A stretch of 64,000 nt of DNA from Siphonodentalium dalli (lineage: Eukaryota > Mollusca > Scaphopoda > Gadilida > Siphonodentaliidae), in assembly GCA_032622095.1 (NCBI GenBank), contig CP136069.1, positions 49,396,760-49,460,759 on the forward strand, written 5' to 3'. The notes beneath the pieces were generated by a model. It had not been told where the DNA came from and did not search any database. It saw only the letters and a program-made list of their open reading frames with translations. Made by a program: the position numbers and the translations under genes. Each line of letters starts with the position of its first letter. Within the stretch, counting starts at the first letter, position 1. Below, one piece after another: positions 44,476 through 56,200 of the stretch.

Positions 44476-46015
44476 TTACAATCATGGGTATATAATATAT
44501 TATCTTGAGCGCGTTACAATTTCTTACATTGGTTTCTTGTATATGTTGTTAGACACTCAAGACACAAACAGATAATAAGCCGCTCTTACACTGAATGCTG
44601 TCTCAAGGCCACAATTATGCACTTTCGTGATTTTAAGTCACATTGTGGGCTTGGAAGTCATCCATCCAATCCCAATTTATGACAATTTCATGCATATTAA
44701 TCTCATTAAATCTTAACCACTGGGTATTTACTTTAGTTAGTTCAATAGATTGATATTAAAAGTTCCAGTTCTATAGCAGAACTTAAATTGTCAGTATTAA
44801 TAAAGGTCTAGTTATAATACTGGCTCTAAGAAAATGTATATGATTATCCTTTACTCCACTTTATATGAAGTTTGATTGTATGTGTAGTGACATCCTGAAT
44901 TTCATAAAATTAATTTCTGACATTAATTGCATCATTAATAATCAATATTATTTTTTAATACTTTAATATTATCAGCAGACAATTTACCAAAACAACATGC
45001 ACCTGTACATGTTTCGTCATCAAAGTCATCTATTTACCACTTCAGCACAAACACATATTTTTTATTTTTCATTTTTAATTATGTTGGTCAATTTTGTTCA
45101 CACAATAAATGCTACTATATGTTTGTTACAATTGGTGATAATTCGCATGTTGGATTGATACCATTAAATATTTGATTTGCATCAAGTTCATTCACCTTAC
45201 ATGAATGCGTATAATTAGCTACCCCATGGTAACTGTTCAAGTTGGCGGCTGGAATGGAATAGCGGTCAAGGATCGTATAAATATCTGCCCATCATGCAAC
45301 AAGAACCAAATAGGCGGCATTTTTAGAGTTGACTGCGGGACTTCTGTGTGGCCCCGTCCGTACGTGGGTTGGATTCCATGACACCATGCATAGTTATTGC
45401 CACTAAAATCACCCCTATACACCACAGGGGCGGCCTGGGCTGATCCAAGCGGTGTTTATTCATGTCGCCATTACTTATTCATTTGCCCAATATTCGATAA
45501 TGAGAGAACACATTTCATACACGGTGTATATAGGAAGTTAGGAACCCACATAACTTATCAAAATTCCACAAATTGCTTTCGAACACTAATTTCATTATTT
45601 AAGTTCACTCTGTTAACCTTGTATTTGTATTTGTATTACTATTGTGTTCGCTGTACCATTGCCTGGTGGACTGGGAATTAAAGATCCACCCTAAATCTAG
45701 TTTGATAAGAAGTTATCCAACAGTCAATCAACCGTTGTATGCCCACAGCACCTATCTACGTTGTGTGAAAAGTTGCATGACAATTTTGTTGGATACACTT
45801 TTACACAAAGTTGCATAATATATATTTTACTACCAACGGTTGTATGTTAATTATACAACGTGTTGGATGAAATTTCACACAACACTCAATCAATGTTAAT
45901 TGCCCACAGCACCTATCTACGTTTATTGAACTGTTGGGTGTTGGGTAGAGTTGGATGACAGTTTACCCAACGTTGATTGGAAAGTAAAATGGGGCAATAC
46001 GTCGTGGATAGCTTT
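44476..46015. other. Non-genic; possible small repeat at 45.7-46.0 kb
   Basis: AT-rich with no supported coding. Within 45715-45990, GCCCACAGCACCTATCTACGT occurs twice (about 45739 and 45902). CAATCAACCGTTG and CAACGTTGATTG face each other near the ends, suggesting a small inverted-repeat element. CACCCTAAATCTAGTT at about 45690 recurs inverted at about 56900. Confidence 0.45.
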
Positions 46016-46242
46016 GCCGGTATAGTATACCTTTGTTATAATTATTCTTTGAACGATACACTGATTATGTAGGCTTTATGTGTTGAGTGTATGAGTGTAC
46101 TACTTTAGTCAAATTAGTGCCGTCAGCAGTTGTGTAAATTTGTAAACTTCAAAATTTGGCAAATATAAATAAATATACACTCAATACATAAAGCCTACAT
46201 AATCAGTGTATCGTACAAAGAATAAGTATAACAGTACAGCGG
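46016..46242. mobile_element. MITE with ~55 bp inverted ends
   Basis: The left arm contains TTATTCTTTGAACGATACAC and TGATTATGTAGGCTTTATGT. The right arm is their complement with few changes. The interior is ~100 bp of AT-rich sequence. It directly adjoins, or shares its last bases with, the left end of the large inverted-repeat structure that follows. Confidence 0.65.
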
Positions 46243-47101
46243 CCAAACGCCAAAAGTGGTCGGGTACCCCTACCCACGGTAGAACAAGTTAAAACCAACT
46301 TTTTTTGAAGGAGAAATATATACTGTAGACGAAAATCATAGTGAAAAATAACGGAATTGGTGGTGGCTATTCTCAAATCGACGATGAACGATACCCACCA
46401 GTGACTTTACCCAGAAATTAACGATTGTGGTAAAGTGAGCCCTGCGGCTAAGTCCTAAGTTATTAGCCCACATTGTAGGTGTTCAAATGACTACAGCATA
46501 CCATATCTGTACCTGATATGCAAGAAGTGTTGGTTAATTTAGATTTTCGTGCCATTTGGAGCCGAAACATTTAATTTTTGTTGAAAAATCGCTCTTTTTC
46601 AAAAATATTATATATTTCGAACATTATCATTCAAACGGATATTACAATAATATTGAAATATTTAGTCCATATGGTGAAGTAGTTATCTGACAAGCATATG
46701 AAGAAAGAAGTTATCAACAATTTTGAACAGTTTGCGAGATATTGGATTTTAGCTACCCCTCCCCCAAACACGTTTTTGGTCGAAAAAAAAAAACATTTTG
46801 ATAATGACATTACAAACATTTTCGAATTGATCTGAATGGGACCCAATATGAATCTTGTACTGAAAGTGTTGTCCAGCGATGCCGTTTGGTCGATTACAGA
46901 TGTGTTCAGGCGTGCAGACCCCCAGTTACAACAACAACAACAACAATTATTTTATTGATAACAGGTAAATTTGCATGCATTAACATCGATGTTAAGTACT
47001 AAAACCTTTGTTATAAACAATAATTGACCAACTATGAAATTCATATGGCTCAGTAGTTATCTGGACACCACAAGTAGAAAGAATTTGACAGAAATTGTCT
47101 A
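46237..47101 (+). repeat. Left arm of the long inverted repeat
   Basis: It contains GGTAGAACAAGTTAAAAC, CCCTCCCCCAAACACGTTTT and (CAA)n after CCCCCAGTTA. The next ~230 bp (to about 47335) is a diverged repeat of the inner part, again with CCCCCAGTTACAACAACAAC, offset by about 384 bp. Confidence 0.75.
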
Positions 47102-47399
47102 CGGTTTTCAAGATATTGGAATTAGGTACCGCTCCCCCGGACGCGATTTGGTAGAAAAACTACATATTTATGATAACAACACAGACGTTTCTAAATTAAT
47201 CTAATGAGCATCTAATCATTATTCGTGTGATGAAAACCTGATCCGTAGACATCGCGAGCGTGGTTTTAGATGACCTCGGGTTTCCAACTAAACCCCCAGT
47301 TACAACAACAACAACACAATATTTTATTTATGACATGTAATTTTATATTAACACATATCGACTTTGAGCAACTGAAGTATTTGTTCTAGACGACACATA

Positions 47400-49990
47400 A
47401 TATAGGCTAACATAATCATACAGAACAAAATCAGTGTTGCTCCCCCGTCCTATTAGACGTCCTGAACACACCACGAACTGAAAAAATATGATCTCAATAT
47501 TAAGAATCGTGTAATTATAAAGGACAGTTACATAAGAAAATATACAATGTTTATGGATGGGTTTGTTCCCGAAACAGTGTGGCACTTTGCTTGGCAAATG
47601 TGAAGGGCGAATTTGCTATATATTTTCGAGAACACTCTACCCAATTTAAAGACTTCAACGTAATACGAAATTAAGCTATATGATCTCTAATTCTCTATAT
47701 TAACCGAGAGTGTGACAGGAATGTAGTTCTATCAGAGAATACATAATTTGTATGGATGGGTTGTGCATGTGTCGCTTTACACACAGTGGCTGATAACTAA
47801 GAAAGACGAATTTGCTGTTTTAGGCCCCCCTACACAATTGAAGTGTTAAAGTTGAACAACTCACGAACTGAAATGATTGCTGTAAATATTAGCTGAGGAT
47901 GTGGGTAAAAAATAGTAATATCGGGACGCATACATGATGTTGATGGATGGGTTGGTTGGATCCCGAAAGCCTTTATCACTTTACGAAAATCGGATGGCAA
48001 ACTCCAAAGACGAATATTTGTTGTTTTGTGGGACCCCTTTATATGCCCATTTAAACTCTTGAACACACCAAGCGCTGAATATTCATGCTTGTATTATTAA
48101 ATCACAGTGTGAACGAAAGGTAGTGATATCAGGGAATATACATGTTATATGGGTAGATTGGTTCCCAAAATCATAGGGTACTTTACAAAAGGCGGCTGGC
48201 AATAACCAAAGCTGAATATTTTCTTTAAGCACCCTACCCAATTAAAGTCTTAAACACACTAATGGATGTGCATGTTCTCAATATTAACTGGGGTGTGGAC
48301 AAATGGTATGTAATTCAGGAAATATACCTCTTCAGTGCACGATGGGTGGGTTGGCTGGCTTCCCAATGCCTGGGGCACTTTACAAAAAGTGGCTAGCAAA
48401 GAGAAGGCGAAATCTCACTGTTTTGGGTACCCATAACCCTTCTAAACTCTTTAGCACACACTGGACCGAATCTATATGCTCTCATGTATTATTTACAATT
48501 TGGGTGGTTTTGTTCTCGAAATCATGGAACACTTTACAAAAGGCGACTGGCAAATACGAAATGTAATGTTTTAGGCCACTCTACCCCATTTGCAGTCTTG
48601 GGACACACAATGGACCGAAAGGATGTGCTTCCATTATTAACTGCGTGTGTTGAGAAATGGACGCTATATAAAGAGTATAGTATATCAGGGTCTTGAATGT
48701 CTGGGTTAGTTTACAAAAAGTTGTTGATGAAAGAGAAAGGCGAATACTCACTGTTTTGTGGGGGACCCCGTTAACCCATTTAATATCTTGATCAGAGCAT
48801 GAACTGAAGTTATATTCTCTCATACTTAGCTGAGTGTGTGATCGAAAGGTATTGCTATCATGGAATTATTAATTGATATATGGGTGATTTGGTTCCCCCG
48901 AAATCCTGGAACACTTTACAAAAAGCGGCTGGCAAACAAGAAGGCGAATGTCTTGAGGACCCCACTATCCAACTTGAAGTCTTAAAAAAATGATATGCAC
49001 TCAATGTTAACTGAAGTTGTGGACAAATGGGATTATTATCTGGAAATACGAATCTGTTATGGATGAGATGCTTCCCGAAAGCCTGTGGCACTTTACAACA
49101 AGTGGTCAGCAAATGAAAGGGCTAAATTTTACTCTCAGGGGACTCCATCCCTATTTGAAGTCTTGAACACACCACTAGATCAAGGCATAAGCTATCCATA
49201 TTACCCGAGATTGTGGCCGAATGGCTGTTCTGTCAGAAAAGATGCAATGGTCTCGCGAACACACCGTGGCACCTTACACAAAGCAGATGGCAGACGATGA
49301 AGGCGAATTATAAGGGACCCCTACCCCATGTAAACCATGAACCTACCGCGAACTGAATGGATGTGCCCTCAGGGTCAAAGGACGATCTGGACAAATGGCT
49401 ATTCTATAAAGTAATACACAAGTGTTATAGATGGGTTAATACCCGACAGTCAGGGACACTTTACAAAAAGCGACTGAAAAATGAATAATGCGATTTTTTA
49501 ATGTTTGTATTACCCCCTTCCCAATTTTAAGACTAGAACACACCACGGACTGGAACGATATCATCATTGACTGCGTGTATGGACAATGGCGAGTTAATTG
49601 TACAAGGACGTACACAATGTAAATAGATGGATTTAGATCTGAAAGAATGAGCACTTAACGAAAAGTGACTGGAAAATAAGAAAGGCAAAATTTTGAGGAC
49701 CCCTACTGTATTTGAAGTCTTGGAAGACACCACATGGTGAAATGATATGACCCCAATATTAACTGAGGGATTGACCAAAGGTTAATTTTTATCAGAATAT
49801 AAATATGTGTTGGTTCCCGAAAGTCTGCATCATGTGGCACTCCACAACAAGCGGCTGGCAAATGTTCACTGTTGTATGTACCCCTACCCTATTTGAAGTC
49901 TTGAACAGATCATGTACTGAAGGGATTATTAATTCAATATCAACATATATTATGGCCGAAACTATGCGATATATAAGTATGTGGTAGTTC
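47400..49990. repeat. Diverged ~185 bp satellite, first block
   Basis: About a dozen units are spaced 159-218 bp. Each has the order (A/G)ATGGGTTGGTTCCCGAAA, GGCACTTTACAAAAAGCGGC, TGGCAAA, GGCGAAT, ACCCCTACCC, AGTCTTGAACACACCA and CTGAA. CTTTACAAAA-type cores lie near 47772, 47970, 48188, 48371, 48530, 48708, 48911, 49090, 49271, 49459, 49653 and 49838. Units are well diverged from each other, so this is an old satellite. Confidence 0.7.
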
Positions 49991-51802
49991 TATCCGGAGG
50001 TAAACAATTTATCTGGGAGAGATTGTATGGGGAAAATTATGATGTAATCCAGTTGGAACTGATTGAATTCAATGATATACACATAGTTTCGTTGGAGCTG
50101 ATTGGACGCAATGCAACACATGCAGATAATGTTGTTTTCGTCATTGATACGCCCGTCGCCGTGAGATTGCAGACGATCTGGTGGTGGTAAATTTCGCGCT
50201 CAGCGGGGTTTTAATGCTTTTCACGAAGTTTTAACAAATGGCAGCGTTATGGGAATCGCTTTGTTTTCGAGATTAATGTCTGAACCCCATCAACTATTTT
50301 AATATTTTCGCGATGACTGAGTTACTCTACATAAAAAGAGTATTTCTGATAAAATTACATTCAGTATGGCGCATAGAAGTTCAGTCTTAGGACCACTGTA
50401 TTCCAAAAAGTAATGATATGCTTTTTCTATTTGCCACAATGACAGAGAGGGGACGTTTTAATGTGATTACTCAATTGGCCATAACTTCAAACTACTGCAT
50501 TTCTATCTTAAACGAGAATGGAGTACTTGTGCATCTATACGTCAGACATGCTGGGTTCCCTTCCCCTGTCCAATTATTATAATCTCTGTATACCATTATT
50601 GTTTTTTGGAGAATAAACTATTGATTGATTGATTGATTGATATGCGACACTTACTGTGTGTAATAGCAAATAAAATGCGGGGTTGTTGTAATTTGGGGTC
50701 TGGAAGCCTGAACACGCCTTTAATCACTTAAGCAATGCCCCCGGGCTCAATTTTCAGCAAAAGAATCATGTTGGGCCTCAGTATGATCAATTGGGAAATT
50801 TGGTAAAGTTCTGAACAAAAATATGTAATTTTACGACCAAAAACGTGTTTGGGGGAGGGATAGCTAAAATACATTATTTCGCAAATTGTTCTAAATTTCT
50901 GTTAACTTCTTTCTGCATATGCTTGGCAGATAACTGCCTCACCATAATAATTAAATATTTGGGCATTATAACAATATCCATTTGAATGATAATGTTCGAA
51001 AAATAATATTTTTGTGAAAAAGTGCGACTTTTCAGCTAAAAATAAATGTTTTGGCTCCAAATGGCAGGAAAATATAAATTAACCAACACTTTTTTTCATA
51101 TCATGTAGAGGTATGGTATGACGTAGTAATGTTAACTCCAACAATATGGGCAAATAGGCTAGGACATAGCCACAGGGCTCGCTTTACCAAAATCGTTAAT
51201 TTCTGAAAAAAGTCACTGGAGGGTGTCGCGCATCGTCGATGACAATAGCCACCACCTATTCCGTTATTCTTCAATTTCTCTCAAATTCTTTCTACTAGTG
51301 ATGTCCAGATAACTACTGAGCCATATGAATTATATAGTTGGTCACATGTTGTTTATATCAAAGGTTTTAGTAGTTAACATCGATGTTAATGCATGCAAAA
51401 TTACCTGTTATCAATAAAATCATTGTTGTTGTTGTAACTGGGGGTATGAAAGCCTGAACACATCTGTAATCGATTAAACGGCATATCTGGACAAGACTTT
51501 CAGTACAAGATTCATATTGGGTCCGATTCAGATCAATTCCAAAATGTTTATAATGTCATTATCAAAAATATGTATATTTTTCGACCAAAAACGTGTTTGG
51601 GGGAGGGGTAGCTAAAATCCAATATCTCGCAAACCGTTCAAACTTTTTGTTAACTTATTTCTTCATATGCTTGCTAGATAACTAGTACACCATATGAACT
51701 AAATATTTCAATGTTATTGCAATATACTTTTCTAAGATAATGTTCGAAAAATATAATTTTTTTGAAAAAGAGCGATTTTTCAACAAAAAATAAATGTTTC
51801 GG
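47747..51802 (+). repeat. 4056 bp tandem duplication, copy 1
   Basis: It matches 51803-55858 almost exactly. I could see only a handful of differences: 49156-49157, 49802, 50320 and 50681 against +4056. It starts inside a satellite unit (TTTGTATGGATGGG) and ends inside the right-arm sequence (AAATGTTTCGG). No obvious homology joins the two edges. Confidence 0.85.
50200..50641 (+). mobile_element. LINE-like 3' tail with (ATTG)n end
   Basis: The segment ends AGAATAAACTATTGATTGAT with more ATTG repeats. An AATAAA-type signal followed by a short tandem repeat is typical of CR1/L2-type LINE 3' ends. No ORF2 coding remains upstream, so the boundary on the left is a guess. It is duplicated at 54256-54697. 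Confidence 0.45.
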
Positions 51803-54046
51803 TTTGTATGGATGGGTTGTGCATGTGTCGCTTTACACACAGTGGCTGATAACTAAGAAAGACGAATTTGCTGTTTTAGGCCCCCCTACACAATTGAAGT
51901 GTTAAAGTTGAACAACTCACGAACTGAAATGATTGCTGTAAATATTAGCTGAGGATGTGGGTAAAAAATAGTAATATCGGGACGCATACATGATGTTGAT
52001 GGATGGGTTGGTTGGATCCCGAAAGCCTTTATCACTTTACGAAAATCGGATGGCAAACTCCAAAGACGAATATTTGTTGTTTTGTGGGACCCCTTTATAT
52101 GCCCATTTAAACTCTTGAACACACCAAGCGCTGAATATTCATGCTTGTATTATTAAATCACAGTGTGAACGAAAGGTAGTGATATCAGGGAATATACATG
52201 TTATATGGGTAGATTGGTTCCCAAAATCATAGGGTACTTTACAAAAGGCGGCTGGCAATAACCAAAGCTGAATATTTTCTTTAAGCACCCTACCCAATTA
52301 AAGTCTTAAACACACTAATGGATGTGCATGTTCTCAATATTAACTGGGGTGTGGACAAATGGTATGTAATTCAGGAAATATACCTCTTCAGTGCACGATG
52401 GGTGGGTTGGCTGGCTTCCCAATGCCTGGGGCACTTTACAAAAAGTGGCTAGCAAAGAGAAGGCGAAATCTCACTGTTTTGGGTACCCATAACCCTTCTA
52501 AACTCTTTAGCACACACTGGACCGAATCTATATGCTCTCATGTATTATTTACAATTTGGGTGGTTTTGTTCTCGAAATCATGGAACACTTTACAAAAGGC
52601 GACTGGCAAATACGAAATGTAATGTTTTAGGCCACTCTACCCCATTTGCAGTCTTGGGACACACAATGGACCGAAAGGATGTGCTTCCATTATTAACTGC
52701 GTGTGTTGAGAAATGGACGCTATATAAAGAGTATAGTATATCAGGGTCTTGAATGTCTGGGTTAGTTTACAAAAAGTTGTTGATGAAAGAGAAAGGCGAA
52801 TACTCACTGTTTTGTGGGGGACCCCGTTAACCCATTTAATATCTTGATCAGAGCATGAACTGAAGTTATATTCTCTCATACTTAGCTGAGTGTGTGATCG
52901 AAAGGTATTGCTATCATGGAATTATTAATTGATATATGGGTGATTTGGTTCCCCCGAAATCCTGGAACACTTTACAAAAAGCGGCTGGCAAACAAGAAGG
53001 CGAATGTCTTGAGGACCCCACTATCCAACTTGAAGTCTTAAAAAAATGATATGCACTCAATGTTAACTGAAGTTGTGGACAAATGGGATTATTATCTGGA
53101 AATACGAATCTGTTATGGATGAGATGCTTCCCGAAAGCCTGTGGCACTTTACAACAAGTGGTCAGCAAATGAAAGGGCTAAATTTTACTCTCAGGGGACT
53201 CCATCCCTATTAAAAGTCTTGAACACACCACTAGATCAAGGCATAAGCTATCCATATTACCCGAGATTGTGGCCGAATGGCTGTTCTGTCAGAAAAGATG
53301 CAATGGTCTCGCGAACACACCGTGGCACCTTACACAAAGCAGATGGCAGACGATGAAGGCGAATTATAAGGGACCCCTACCCCATGTAAACCATGAACCT
53401 ACCGCGAACTGAATGGATGTGCCCTCAGGGTCAAAGGACGATCTGGACAAATGGCTATTCTATAAAGTAATACACAAGTGTTATAGATGGGTTAATACCC
53501 GACAGTCAGGGACACTTTACAAAAAGCGACTGAAAAATGAATAATGCGATTTTTTAATGTTTGTATTACCCCCTTCCCAATTTTAAGACTAGAACACACC
53601 ACGGACTGGAACGATATCATCATTGACTGCGTGTATGGACAATGGCGAGTTAATTGTACAAGGACGTACACAATGTAAATAGATGGATTTAGATCTGAAA
53701 GAATGAGCACTTAACGAAAAGTGACTGGAAAATAAGAAAGGCAAAATTTTGAGGACCCCTACTGTATTTGAAGTCTTGGAAGACACCACATGGTGAAATG
53801 ATATGACCCCAATATTAACTGAGGGATTGACCAAAGGTTAATTTTTATCAGAATATACATATGTGTTGGTTCCCGAAAGTCTGCATCATGTGGCACTCCA
53901 CAACAAGCGGCTGGCAAATGTTCACTGTTGTATGTACCCCTACCCTATTTGAAGTCTTGAACAGATCATGTACTGAAGGGATTATTAATTCAATATCAAC
54001 ATATATTATGGCCGAAACTATGCGATATATAAGTATGTGGTAGTTC
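51803..54046. repeat. Diverged ~185 bp satellite, second block
   Basis: Unit-for-unit copy of 47747-49990 with an offset of 4056 bp. It exists because of the large duplication, not by independent satellite growth. Confidence 0.75.
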
Positions 54047-54255
54047 TATCCGGAGGTAAACAATTTATCTGGGAGAGATTGTATGGGGAAAATTATGATG
54101 TAATCCAGTTGGAACTGATTGAATTCAATGATATACACATAGTTTCGTTGGAGCTGATTGGACGCAATGCAACACATGCAGATAATGTTGTTTTCGTCAT
54201 TGATACGCCCGTCGCCGTGAGATTGCAGACGATCTGGTGGTGGTAAATTTCGCGC

Positions 54256-54697
54256 TCAGCGGGGTTTTAATGCTTTTCACGAAGTTTTAACAAATGGCAG
54301 CGTTATGGGAATCGCTTTGTTTTCGAGATTAATGTCTGAACCCCATCAACTATTTTAATATTTTCGCGATGACTGTGTTACTCTACATAAAAAGAGTATT
54401 TCTGATAAAATTACATTCAGTATGGCGCATAGAAGTTCAGTCTTAGGACCACTGTATTCCAAAAAGTAATGATATGCTTTTTCTATTTGCCACAATGACA
54501 GAGAGGGGACGTTTTAATGTGATTACTCAATTGGCCATAACTTCAAACTACTGCATTTCTATCTTAAACGAGAATGGAGTACTTGTGCATCTATACGTCA
54601 GACATGCTGGGTTCCCTTCCCCTGTCCAATTATTATAATCTCTGTATACCATTATTGTTTTTTGGAGAATAAACTATTGATTGATTGATTGATTGAT
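54256..54697 (+). mobile_element. LINE-like 3' tail, duplicated copy
   Basis: Exact positional counterpart of 50200-50641 in the second 4056 bp copy. It differs at 54376 (T for A). Confidence 0.45.
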
Positions 54698-55324
54698 ATG
54701 CGACACTTACTGTGTGTAATAGCAAATAAAATGCGGTGTTGTTGTAATTTGGGGTCTGGAAGCCTGAACACGCCTTTAATCACTTAAGCAATGCCCCCGG
54801 GCTCAATTTTCAGCAAAAGAATCATGTTGGGCCTCAGTATGATCAATTGGGAAATTTGGTAAAGTTCTGAACAAAAATATGTAATTTTACGACCAAAAAC
54901 GTGTTTGGGGGAGGGATAGCTAAAATACATTATTTCGCAAATTGTTCTAAATTTCTGTTAACTTCTTTCTGCATATGCTTGGCAGATAACTGCCTCACCA
55001 TAATAATTAAATATTTGGGCATTATAACAATATCCATTTGAATGATAATGTTCGAAAAATAATATTTTTGTGAAAAAGTGCGACTTTTCAGCTAAAAATA
55101 AATGTTTTGGCTCCAAATGGCAGGAAAATATAAATTAACCAACACTTTTTTTCATATCATGTAGAGGTATGGTATGACGTAGTAATGTTAACTCCAACAA
55201 TATGGGCAAATAGGCTAGGACATAGCCACAGGGCTCGCTTTACCAAAATCGTTAATTTCTGAAAAAAGTCACTGGAGGGTGTCGCGCATCGTCGATGACA
55301 ATAGCCACCACCTATTCCGTTATT

Positions 55325-56200
55325 CTTCAATTTCTCTCAAATTCTTTCTACTAGTGATGTCCAGATAACTACTGAGCCATATGAATTATATAGTTGGTCA
55401 CATGTTGTTTATATCAAAGGTTTTAGTAGTTAACATCGATGTTAATGCATGCAAAATTACCTGTTATCAATAAAATCATTGTTGTTGTTGTAACTGGGGG
55501 TATGAAAGCCTGAACACATCTGTAATCGATTAAACGGCATATCTGGACAAGACTTTCAGTACAAGATTCATATTGGGTCCGATTCAGATCAATTCCAAAA
55601 TGTTTATAATGTCATTATCAAAAATATGTATATTTTTCGACCAAAAACGTGTTTGGGGGAGGGGTAGCTAAAATCCAATATCTCGCAAACCGTTCAAACT
55701 TTTTGTTAACTTATTTCTTCATATGCTTGCTAGATAACTAGTACACCATATGAACTAAATATTTCAATGTTATTGCAATATACTTTTCTAAGATAATGTT
55801 CGAAAAATATAATTTTTTTGAAAAAGAGCGATTTTTCAACAAAAAATAAATGTTTCGGCTCCAAATTGCACGAAAATCCAAATTAACCAACACTTCTTGC
55901 ATATCAGGTACAGATATGGTATGCTGTAGTCATTTTAACACCAACAATGTGGGAAAATAACTTAGGACATAGCCGCAGGGCTCACTTTACCAAAATCGTT
56001 AATTTCTGGGTAAAGTCACTGGTGGGTATCGTTCATCGTCAATTTGAGAATAGCCACCACCAATTCCGTTATTTTTCACTATCATTTTCGTCTACAGTAT
56101 ATATTTCTCCTTCAAAAAAAGTTAGTTTTAACTTGTTCTACCGTGGGTAGGGGTATCTCGAAAACTAGAGCTCTTTTCCGATTTGGCCGCTGCACTATAT
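55325..56200 (-). repeat. Right arm of the long inverted repeat
   Basis: Reverse-complement partner of 46237-47101. The stretch 55859-56200 is the only part of the right arm outside the 4056 bp duplication. A diverged further copy in the same orientation runs from about 50690 to 51300 (and its duplicate from 54746). Confidence 0.75.

Larger units (their letters stand above)
51803..55858 (+). repeat. 4056 bp tandem duplication, copy 2
   Basis: Second copy, directly adjoining the first. It continues into unique outer-arm sequence after 55858. Confidence 0.85.
46237..56200. mobile_element. ~10 kb long-terminal-inverted-repeat (fold-back-like) structure
   Basis: 46237-47101 is an inverted copy of about 55325-56200. 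The outer 150 bp is about 98% identical by eye and the next 200 bp about 94%. Both ends carry GCGGCCAAA. The interior holds a ~185 bp satellite, a LINE-like tail, diverged extra copies of the arm (50.7-51.8 kb) and a 4056 bp tandem duplication. No transposase is recognisable. Long arms plus internal tandem repeats recall fold-back and Galileo-type DNA elements. No matching target duplication was found, so origin by transposition is unproven. Confidence 0.65.

Noticed and set aside
45715-45995. A complete MITE with clear ends
   Set aside because: Facing CAATCAACCGTTG/CAACGTTGATTG blocks are suggestive, but the arms do not extend and no target duplication could be matched. It is kept only as a note in the interval.
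47830-54246. Pairs of identical frames (e.g. 47830/51886, 48303/52359, 49981/54037) as duplicated genes
   Set aside because: They lie in the ~185 bp satellite and its 4056 bp copy, have no domains and occur on both strands. Identity comes from the segmental duplication.
46237-56200. A Polinton/Maverick or similar large DNA transposon
   Set aside because: The size and long inverted ends would fit, but no polymerase, integrase or capsid-type frame exists. The interior is satellite.
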